A stretch of DNA of 64,000 nt from Plazaster borealis (taxonomy: Eukaryota > Echinodermata > Asteroidea > Forcipulatida > Labidiasteridae): the NCBI GenBank assembly GCA_021014325.1, contig CM037473.1:26092822-26156821 (forward strand). Direction: 5' to 3'. The notes beneath the pieces are model-generated. The model searched no databases and had not been told where the DNA came from. It was given only the letters and a program-made list of their open reading frames with translations. This document shows, piece after piece, positions 57,901-64,000 of this stretch. The stretch's first letter is position 1; the number at the start of each line of letters is the position of its first letter. The position numbers and the translations under genes were made by a program.

Positions 57901-58614
57901 TTCTGCTTAGTTGTTAAGCAATATTTTCTGCTTAGCAGTTCTTTGAAATTTGGCCCAGGTGCCTTGCAGAAAGACGTAAGGTTCTTGATCTGCTGCTGGA
58001 CACACAAAGTATACCATTTTGTCCCATTAAGTTGTAACAAAATAGCTTCTGTGAACAAATTTGGGTGCAACAATTTTTGTTGCTAAAATTACTCCAAAGA
58101 CATGTTTTTCCATGGGGTGGGAGCCCCTCCGATCAGAACCCCCCCCCCCCATAATATCTTTGCCCTGCTTGCTCCCTCAAATTAAAATGTCTGGTCACGC
58201 CACTGCATAGAGCTGTTATGTACATAAAAGTAATAAACCACAAGGGAAACTGACTGGGTAAATTTTTTGAATAATTTGGGGTAGAACAGAAAAAATTTAC
58301 TAGTGTGGGACTTGAACCTGCGACCTCCGGATTGATGTACCGGTGCTCTACCAACTTGCTTCTGACTGGCACCCCGAACAAAGATCTCGACAATATTAGG
58401 GGATCCCCAAAATTAGGGCTAGATAGATCAGTTGGTAGAGCGCCGGCACGTTAATCTGAAGGTCACAGGTTCAAATCTCACTCTACGTAATTTTTCTTTG
58501 TTAAACCCAAAACAATATAAAATTAGACCTAGCTTTATTTATGTTAAATCTATTTCGTTTCTTCAGGAGGATGAAGATTCACAAGACCATTGGGCTGAGG
58601 ATCTGAGACTCTGA
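51784..58614 (+). CDS. SLX1: SLX1 structure-specific endonuclease subunit (6 exons)
   Basis: Catalytic subunit of the nuclear SLX1-SLX4 nuclease, which cuts branched DNA such as flaps and Holliday junctions. The N-terminal GIY-YIG domain is visible: GCYLLLN (10-16), TYIGFT (25-30), the catalytic Arg in RRRVSQHN (R36) and the catalytic Glu in FEWAWQ (E77). A C-terminal Zn finger has C233, C236, C249, C254, H259, C262, C284 and C287, then LWGDLIRKK. Length is 326 residues, or 305 with an alternative exon 4 start, against about 275 in human; the extra is a Lys-rich linker. All six exons join in phase with GT-AG introns. The start codon lies 32 bp after the target duplication of a foldback element. 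Confidence 0.95.
52075..52103. repeat. (CTGT)n microsatellite
   Basis: Seven CTGT units in SLX1 intron 1. Confidence 0.9.
52282..53180. mobile_element. Foldback-type element 2 (GGTGCCGAGTTTGC units)
   Basis: The left arm (52282-52405) is built of GGCACCTTGCAAACTC-like units. The right arm (53010-53180) has the same units inverted (GGTGCCGAGTTTGCAAGG). Outermost ends are ACCGGTCACTTCGGCACC and GGTGCCGAAGTGTCCGGT. No clear target duplication. It lies in SLX1 intron 1 and is unrelated in sequence to foldback element 1. Confidence 0.82.
53310..53470 (+). mobile_element. SINE family B fragment
   Basis: CCCTGGTTCGAATAACGCCG with GGATTGGGTTTTCAG and CTGATTGGGTTCTTCGG. The same body occurs at 24378 and, reversed, at 58735. 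Confidence 0.6.
53631..53682 (+). CDS. SLX1: SLX1 exon 2
   Basis: 52 nt after TTTACTCAG, completing W58 and coding [17 protein letters not shown], the conserved strand and helix after the GGA-RTS motif of SLX1. Donor AAG|GTGAGT, phase 0. Confidence 0.95.
53812..54221. mobile_element. GACCCAGTA MITE, TA-flanked, with 90-bp TIRs
   Basis: Left GACCCAGTAACTGGGGCGCT and right AGCGCCCCAGGTACTGGGTC are the tips of about 90-bp inverted repeats, with TA on both sides. The middle has short inverted copies of GGTTGAGGCAGGACACC. A second copy starts at 63967. Confidence 0.88.
54720..54950 (+). mobile_element. tRNA-derived SINE family A
   Basis: CTACACGGCAGTTACAGG leader, degenerate tRNA head, B box GGTTCAAATCCCG, tail TTTGTTCAACCCC and CAGTTTCCCTTGTGGTTTA. 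It ends about 60 bp before SLX1 exon 3. Confidence 0.75.
55013..55258 (+). CDS. SLX1: SLX1 exon 3
   Basis: 246 nt (82 codons), acceptor CCCACAG. Starts [17 protein letters not shown] with the metal-binding Glu, then [20 protein letters not shown] and [12 protein letters not shown]: the end of the nuclease domain in SLX1 proteins. Donor AAG|GTAGAG, phase 0. Confidence 0.95.
55565..56180 (-). pseudogene. LINE reverse-transcriptase C-terminal remnant
   Basis: The minus-strand frame ends [31 protein letters not shown], then [14 protein letters not shown], the standard LINE RT C-terminus (SxxxAxxxxWNxLP...FKxxLKTYLF). A tail with TGATTTGGCACATTACAAAT and TATTATTAT follows. The upstream domain is missing, so the copy is 5'-truncated. 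Lies in SLX1 intron 3, antisense. Confidence 0.78.
56586..56837 (+). CDS. SLX1: SLX1 exon 4 (linker and first Zn-finger Cys pair)
   Basis: Codes a Lys-rich, nuclear-localisation-like linker ([15 protein letters not shown]), then an acidic stretch, then [13 protein letters not shown] with the first C-x2-C pair. The donor CAG|GTACAT is clear. The start is not: acceptors at 56586 (TATGCAG) and 56649 (CTACCATCAG, better pyrimidine tract) both keep phase 0. The later start would remove 21 residues. Confidence 0.8.
57353..57562 (+). CDS. SLX1: SLX1 exon 5 (Zn finger)
   Basis: 210 nt after [49 protein letters not shown] and [15 protein letters not shown]: the remaining Zn ligands and the LWGDL signature shared with vertebrate SLX1. 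Donor GAG|GTGAGT, phase 0. Confidence 0.96.
57580..57957. mobile_element. GCCCAATTTCAT MITE with triplicated left half
   Basis: GCTGCTTAAGCACAGAAAG recurs at 57596, 57693 and 57790, exactly 97 bp apart. The MITE right half (TTTGACTGGTATCCTGATAA to GAAATTTGGCC) follows once. It starts 17 bp after SLX1 exon 5. Confidence 0.85.
58216..58350 (-). mobile_element. tRNA-derived SINE family A, reverse copy
   Basis: The reverse complement reads TTGGTAGAGCACCGGTACAT, GGTCGCAGGTTCAAGTCCC and, at the end, GTTTCCCTTGTGGTTTATTA. Confidence 0.78.
58355..58500 (+). mobile_element. tRNA-derived SINE family A, forward copy
   Basis: CTTCTGACTGGCACCCCG, then the tRNA head GATCAGTTGGTAGAGCGCCG, B box GGTTCAAATCTC and CTTTGTTAAACCC. 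Head to head with the previous copy. Confidence 0.78.
58567..58614 (+). CDS. SLX1: SLX1 exon 6 (C-terminus)
   Basis: 48 nt after TTCTTCAG, phase 0: [15 protein letters not shown] then TGA. A short acidic tail with HWAEDL. It closes the frame exactly. Confidence 0.88.
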   Translation, partial: EDEDSQDHWAEDLRL

Positions 58615-58734
58615 TCTCTGTGCTGAAAAGAACTGGTGGTGAAACAACTCAACGTCTCGAATAGTTTTCTTATTGTTAGTGAAACCAAGGGACCATCAAA
58701 AGCAACTAGCACTGTGACTCAAAGGCATGAATAT

Positions 58735-58925
58735 AATGAAGAAATCTCAGATTTAGATGTGGGAGGAAAACCCCAAATCTCAGATTAAGATGTGGAAGGA
58801 AAACCCCAAATAGGGAAACCCAATCAGGTAGGAACTGAAAATCCAATCCATATGCAAGGCTCCGATCGGGGATTCGAACCTGGGTCACAGAGGCTTGGAA
58901 GAAACCACTGAGCCAACCTGAATGC
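58735..58925 (-). mobile_element. SINE family B, reverse copy
   Basis: The reverse complement has GGTTCGAATCCCCGATCGG, CATATGGATTGGATTTTCAG and two tandem GGGTTTTCCTCCCACATC-like pieces. It lies in the SLX1 3' UTR. Confidence 0.68.
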
Positions 58926-59042
58926 TCTGCTATTGTACAGTACAATTATGACCTTAAATTATTAGCATTTTTTGTGTAAGAAGTTTTAAATTTTGTTATA
59001 CTACATAGTACATGTACATGTACCTATAGTTTTTCAAAGGAC

Positions 59043-59048
59043 AATAAA
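59043..59048 (+). terminator. SLX1: Candidate SLX1 polyadenylation signal
   Basis: AATAAA 429 bases after the SLX1 stop, just before a MITE. It is the first good signal downstream. Confidence 0.55.
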
Positions 59049-59087
59049 ATCTACGATGGCCCTATAGCCAAATACGGTTGTATTTAA

Positions 59088-59457
59088 AGGGACACGTTGC
59101 CTTGGATTGGGCGCTTTGGGCTAGTTAGGCTATAAAAAGCGTTTGTTATGAAATAATTATGGTTGGAAAGATGTTTTAAAAGTAGAATATAATGATCCAC
59201 ACAAATATCCCTCGAAGTTGTGTGGTTTTCCTTTTACTTTGTGAACTAACACAGTCTGCCATTTTGTGGAGTCAACAATTTGGTTCTACAAAATGGCGGA
59301 CCGTGTTAGTTTCTAAAGTAAAAGGAAAACCACACAACTTTGAGGTATATTTGTGTTGATCATTATATTATACTTTAAAAAAAATCTTTCCAAACATATT
59401 CATTTTATGACAAACATTTTTATAGCCAAAATCGCCCAATCCAAGGTAACGTGTCCC
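59088..59457. mobile_element. TTAA MITE family 4
   Basis: TTAA on the left (59084-59087), TTAG on the right. Ends AGGGACACGTTGCCTTGGAT and ATCCAAGGTAACGTGTCCCT. Long near-perfect arms with TTTCCTTTTACTTTG and ACAAAATGGCGGAC. Confidence 0.8.
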
Positions 59458-61165
59458 TTTAGACTGGCGACCACAGCTACGGTTACAACTGTTGCTAAGG
59501 GTGTTGCTAAGGACTTCCTTAATAATTAATTTACACTTGCAGCACAGCATTTTAACTTAAAACGCAACATAAATCTTTATTATGAATCTCCAATTTCTAC
59601 TGAAACGGACAAAATTAGGGGAACGTCATGCAACAAAATTTGCCAAGAATATTATGGCGTCCATTGCATTAGCCTTGGCATTTGATGCGTAAATAAATGA
59701 ATTTTATTTTAACTAATTATGGCTTCACACACACAAAATCCACAACAGTCAACATCACTACCATTTAAGTGAAAAATGTAACAATTTAGTCTCAGAATAT
59801 TGTATAGTTTGACCCAATTTAAAAGGCTTTTGCAATATTTTTTCAACTTCTTTTGGTTATACACTTCAATACTGTAAATTTAAATACTTAATGTACATAT
59901 GTAACGGTATTTCCCAAAAGTGCAATGATGCCAGAGCTCCAATTGATTAAAAGACTTTTGTACTGACTGAACAATTTGTAGATTGTAGAAATAAAAATAT
60001 CGAGTCAAACTTGTCACACAAAATTATGAATTTTTGCACAAACATACTTTTCCAAGATGGTATTAATTTTGCCCGTTGTTCAGAACACTTTTTCTATTAA
60101 GAAATCTGAAGTAGAAATTTGAAAACTTTACACATTTTGTATTTTTCAATTGTATAAATCCACATTGTAACTTGAGATTTTCTTCTTCTCTTAAACATTA
60201 AAGGGATGATAATCTGACTTATGATACACAAAATAAAACTTCAAACGATAGAAATCTGATAATACATGCTGCAGTGTGTAATTATATATCTAGGTTTTTA
60301 GTGATTTCAAATGTTTATAGAATAGAAGTCCATTTCCGATGTTTAGATTGCTGTGTGTGTAGATAGTTCCCACTTGATGTCACACAGTGTAAAGTCGGCC
60401 ATCTTTACAGGCAAATGAATCATTTTTTAACGCACAACTATGCGTTATGCCTGTAGCATGTGGGAGTTTTGATCAAATTCCTGGCATGATTTGTTCAAGA
60501 ACCTCTTGGCTGTTTTGAAAAGTTAAAACGCTTGACTTGAAGCCCAAACCCAAGTTGCCCATAAAGATGGCTAAATCGGAACTATCTATAGAACCCTTGC
60601 ACAAGCTCAAACAGCGCCCTCGCTGAGGTGAAAAGAAAACCTGTTTAGGTTGTCCTGTGGCGCATACACACGGACACGTTTCAATTGTTTGACCTCTGTG
60701 ATGGCGACCCGGGGGGGATAATTGCCAAGGCCAAGTCCACGGTTGGTGGCTACGGTTACAGCTGTTTCTAAGGGTGTTGCTATAGGCATCTTTAACCTGG
60801 TCTCGGTGTTCTGGAAGATGATCTACTCTATATGAAGGCTGCCCTCTCTGAAAAAACAAGTTGTGCTGTTTAAGCTAGAGGAGAGGCTGTCTGGTAACAC
60901 GGCTACTGTTATGATGCGTACAAGCAGACGACAACGTGCTTGATGGAGGTACCACCTCGATGATGCCTCATACCTCAAAGAGATACCCCAACCAGTTGGA
61001 ATCTTCATGAGCAATGTCACTGATACAGCGTGTGAAGGAATCAGAGAGGCTAAGTTGATGAGGTATATTTGGAGGGTATAGTGTAGCAAGCGTGAGGTAC
61101 ACATTCAAATCACCCTCACACAGTGTAGAGTGATGATACACTGCAGCATGATTACCAGTCACTCA
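59458..61165. other. Intergenic region and probable UQCR10 3' UTR
   Basis: Between the convergent SLX1 and UQCR10. 59465-59515 and 60730-60790 share CTACGGTTACAGCTG-like and TAAGGGTGTTGCTA repeats, perhaps the two ends of one old element. The part just left of 61166 should be UQCR10 3' UTR; no polyadenylation signal can be picked with confidence. No other gene seen. Confidence 0.4.
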
Positions 61166-61231
61166 TTATTCATCGTCGCCAGCTTCTGCCACTCTCTTCA
61201 AAACATCTCCCTTGATGTCTTTCCATTGTTT
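61166..61231 (-). CDS. UQCR10: UQCR10 exon 2
   Basis: 22 codons including TAA (61166-61168). Acceptor CCTCACAG then AAACAATGG. Phase 0, as required by exon 1. Confidence 0.93.
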   Translation of the reverse strand, partial: KQWKDIKGDVLKRVAEAGDDE

Positions 61232-62364
61232 CTGTGAGGCAAACAAAGTACATACAATTAATTATCTTAAATGTTAAATGACTTAAAACTCGGATGTTTG
61301 TAAAGAAGAGAGTGATACAATTAAATGTTGATTACGTTTAAAAGAAATAGTATTTTTGAAGCTACATTCTGCTTTATTTTTTCTTTGGTTTGACAAACGT
61401 GACCATTTTAGGCCACTCTTGGCCTTGCCCAACCTAGCCCCATAAATTGGGCCAATCCACTTTGAATCCTTGGCCCCAGCCCAGCACCATTGCAATCCTA
61501 TTGTTTCGCCCTCTGAAATATTTATTCGGCCACGTTCTCGATCATGAAACTTACCAATCGAATGCTACTGTACTTGTAGGATAGCCCTACTGCTGGGATT
61601 TGTTGAAAACACATCACACGTTTATTTAGGGGGAAAATCAAATTATTTTCGAGTCGTGAGTGTGCATTTTTGTTTACATTATTATTAACAACTTGCTTGA
61701 AAACCATCCCAGTGGGGTTCCCTCAACAACTTAAATAAACAATAATGTGATCAACTGCTACGATAATGGGGACCAGACTGATTTACTCAGCGCACTCATT
61801 TATTACATCTCTTTTCGCAGACGGGCGTGAGATGCGCACCGCATTATATTTACATGTAAATTATTTCACAAAACCTTGATTACGCTCTTCACGCTGAGCA
61901 AATCTGCTATGCTAGCTAACGAAAGAAAAATGAGATCAGACCAATCCAATGATTGATGTTCCACAGACATTGACAGACATTCACATTTGTTTGGAGGTTG
62001 CTTTGGCGCACCTCTACCTAATTTTGTTTTGTCTCCTACACAACAACCGGCATAATTTAATAATTAATAGGCCTATAGGCCAATTGTCTTTTCATTATTT
62101 TGTAAGACTAAGCTTTGGGCGCTTTGGGCTCTTTCTTTGTGCGCCCTACACATTTTGATGCCAGCAAGAGTCGGAGAGTTTGAAGAAGTTTCAAAAAAAA
62201 ATTAATCGTGTAGAACTTACGCCTCTATTGATGTAATCATACATTGCATCTCCTCCTAGATCAAAGAAACGCTCAAAGAAAACAGCACCGACAACTATTG
62301 TCAGAGCGAACGTAGAAGTTCGCTTAAAAAGTGCATTATAAACGGATCGTGTGAGCGACGACAT
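61166..62364 (-). CDS. UQCR10: Cytochrome b-c1 complex subunit 9 (2 exons)
   Basis: Small single-pass subunit of respiratory complex III in the inner mitochondrial membrane. The joined 69 residues read MSSLTRSVYNALFKRTSTFA, LTIVVGAVFFERFFDLGGDA, MYDYINRG, then KQWKDIKGDVLKRV. The RRTSTFALTI-like core, FFER and the D-IN-G-K-W-K pattern match animal UQCR10 (63 residues in human). The C-terminus is a little longer and acidic (AGDDE). Intron of 989 bp (61232-62220), GT-AG. Divergently paired with CDIPT. Confidence 0.95.
62221..62364 (-). CDS. UQCR10: UQCR10 exon 1
   Basis: 48 codons from ATG at 62364. Contains the membrane helix (about residues 18-32). Donor GGC|GTAAGT, phase 0. Confidence 0.95.
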
Positions 62365-62583
62365 TGCTGGTTTTTACCGGCGTTTTAGACTTTTTATACA
62401 TGCGTCTGTCATCCTGTCTGAGCGTGTAAAAAAGCAATGAAAGATAATCAAGGTACCCGACTGCTTTTCTTTTCTTTCCAGTACAGCGCCCTCTTTTGGT
62501 GAGATTTAGTTGATTGATTGAATATTTACTGAAAACAACAACAATTTGAGCGGCTGCTTGTTTGACAGTTTTCATCATTTTAA
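62365..62583. promoter_or_regulatory. Bidirectional promoter between UQCR10 and CDIPT
   Basis: Only 219 bp separate the two start codons, so both 5' UTRs and promoters must lie here. No CpG island and no TATA box placed for certain; a pyrimidine-rich CTTTTCTTTTCTTTCC (62464-62480) could hold initiator-type starts. No repeat element has invaded this interval, unlike its surroundings. Confidence 0.75.
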
Positions 62584-62623
62584 ATGGCTGAAAACATATT
62601 TTTGTTCGTCCCAAATCTGATCG
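62584..62623 (+). CDS. CDIPT: CDP-diacylglycerol-inositol 3-phosphatidyltransferase, exon 1 (partial gene)
   Basis: Phosphatidylinositol synthase, an ER membrane enzyme that joins CDP-diacylglycerol and myo-inositol. Only the first exon is in the window: ATG then MAENIFLFVPNLI plus one base, ending at G|GTAAGT in phase 1. ENIFLFVPNLIG is the strongly conserved N-terminus of animal CDIPT. I searched 62624-64000 for the next exon (expected YAR-like start in phase 1) and found none, so the gene continues to the right. The catalytic CDP-alcohol phosphotransferase motif is outside the window. Confidence 0.88.
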
Positions 62624-62946
62624 GTAAGTGCAGTTATATCTAAGAGCATTTCAAAATGTAAATAGTTTTGCAGAATGTTTTGTAAAGGTAAGATTTCTGA
62701 GGTCAAATTTTTTAGGCTCAATATTTCTTGTTTACAAAATTACATTTCTATTTAACATGGCCCTGGATCTGTGTTTACACTCAAGTGAGTTAAAAACTTA
62801 CATGTACATTATTGGAGTTACTTAACATTAACAAGCATGTTGTAGTACAGCTAATATTCCGTATCTGCCAGCCACTTTATCTCCCTTAATTTAGGTCAAA
62901 TTATATCCTTGCCTGTCCAGAAGGGTTGACAGAACACGAGAGAGGC

Positions 62947-63569
62947 AATTGGTAAAAGCCGGATTTGCCTGATCTGCCGGAAATGCCGAACTGTGAAAAA
63001 ATGGTTATTTTTGGAAGATTTTGTTGCAGATGAAGTCGGAACTCAATTGGAATGGTCAAATACATCAGTTTTTGCAAAGTGCGACCGCATAGGATACACA
63101 GCGATCATATTATGGTAAACGTTCGAGCCTGCAACCAATGTGAGTTCCGACCTGCAATCAGCGACCGGCGTTGCATTATTTATCACACGTTCGATAAACG
63201 CATGGACACACAACGCAAAGCGAGTTCCGACCTGCAATAAGCGACCTTCCCATGCACCCTGCATGCAACGCCCGATTACGAAGGAAAATCATTACGAATA
63301 CAGTGACACTTTGCGTGCGTCTGTTGCTTAGTCTGGTTCCTGCTGACTGTTTTGTCCGTCAGGCGATCAACAAAGTTAGTCAAATTTTCCGTTTTTGAGT
63401 TCCGGGGATAATCTTGTGCAGAGTGAAGTGGGTAATTATGACAACAACTTATATTTATGACTACATGTTCCGGCTGCCTCTATTGCACATTTTCGAAAAA
63501 CAGTGTATTCTATTTCAAGTTCCGGCAGATCAGGCAGATCAGGCAATTCCGGCTTTTACCCACACCCGC
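62947..63569. mobile_element. hAT-like MITE with 8-bp duplication
   Basis: AGAGAGGC on both sides (62939-62946 and 63570-63577). Inverted arms GGTAAAAGCCGGATTTGCC and GGCAATTCCGGCTTTTACC, extended by GATCTGCCGGAA. Inside, GAGTTCCGACCTGCAAT occurs twice. In CDIPT intron 1. Confidence 0.78.
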
Positions 63570-63592
63570 AGAGAGGCGCAGTCACTTTTAAC

Positions 63593-63719
63593 TACAATCC
63601 CGGCCAAAATGCTTGGGCCACCCTTTCCTGACGTTGTATACAACAATTCCCTGTGCACTTCCCAACCAACATTGAAAGGGGGCAGGGGGGCCCAACGAGA
63701 TATGGCCGGGATTGTAGAT
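63593..63719. mobile_element. CTACAATCCCGGCCA palindromic MITE
   Basis: 127 bp between CTACAATCCCGGCCA and TGGCCGGGATTGTAG, inner GGGCCACCC/GGGGGCCC. No clear target duplication. Confidence 0.72.
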
Positions 63720-63966
63720 ATCAGTACAGAGTGACAAAATCATGAAAAATAAGCCATTTTCGGGTCTATGGTGGGCTTGAAAACGCTGCTCGCTACACTC
63801 CATTCTAGTTGCACTTGTACTCGAGTACCACTCTAGTACGCAATACTCTTGAAACTAAAAAGTACTTGACTGCAACGCTGTTAAAAAGTCATTTAAAAAA
63901 ATAATAAGACAGCAGAGCAACTCCGTCAATGCATCTCTTGATCTGCTGACATGGCTGATGCTCCTA

Positions 63967-64000
63967 GACCCAGTAACTGGGGTGTTGTACTCCTTTTTCA
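63967..64000. mobile_element. GACCCAGTA MITE, left end, cut by the window
   Basis: After TA, GACCCAGTAACTGGGGTGTT and GTACTCCTTTTTC match the start of 53812-54221. Confidence 0.8.

Noticed and set aside
60823..61104. 93-codon minus-strand ORF after UQCR10
   Set aside because: It lies where the UQCR10 3' UTR should be, with no family signature.

Overview
The window is animal genomic DNA: spliced genes with GT-AG introns, a very high load of short palindromic DNA transposons, tRNA-derived SINEs, LINE scraps and minisatellites, and no prokaryotic features. The style of the repeats and the deuterostome-like proteins suggest a marine deuterostome invertebrate, most likely an echinoderm (perhaps a starfish). 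That is an inference; no sequence search was possible. Four genes can be supported by joining exons by hand with consistent splice phases.

Region 1 (1-43.8 kb) is dominated by one long gene on the + strand. It has eight coding exons (4008-43811) and encodes a 543-residue alpha-type nicotinic acetylcholine receptor-like Cys-loop subunit. Its first intron is about 26.5 kb long and is almost entirely repeats: TTAA-flanked palindromic MITEs, a MITE family with TIRs carrying GGGTGTTAAAATTGACACC, GACCCGG-rich repeats, hAT-like elements (some nested three deep), SINEs, LINE remnants and tandem arrays with 98-, 53-, 22- and 79-bp units.

Region 2 (43.8-51.7 kb) has no recognisable host gene. It holds a chain of CCTGG-targeted elements, a perfect 206-bp ATT microsatellite growing from a retroelement-like 3' tail, a dense mosaic of TA-flanked palindromes (46.7-49.0 kb), and a 1.7-kb foldback-type transposon with a 9-bp target duplication. 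That transposon ends just upstream of the next gene.

Region 3 (51.8-62.7 kb) is gene-dense. SLX1 (GIY-YIG structure-selective endonuclease, six exons, 51784-58614, +) is followed by UQCR10 (complex III subunit 9, two exons, minus strand, 61166-62364). UQCR10 lies head to head with the first exon of CDIPT (phosphatidylinositol synthase, +, from 62584), leaving only 219 bp as a shared promoter. CDIPT continues beyond the window. SLX1 and CDIPT are also neighbours in human 16p11.2, so the linkage may be old.

The genes do not form a pathway: they cover membrane signalling, DNA repair, respiration and phospholipid synthesis. The most unusual content is the transposon layer, especially two unrelated foldback elements around the SLX1 start, several layered insertions whose target duplications can be read directly, and a receptor subunit with changed ligand-site and pore residues.
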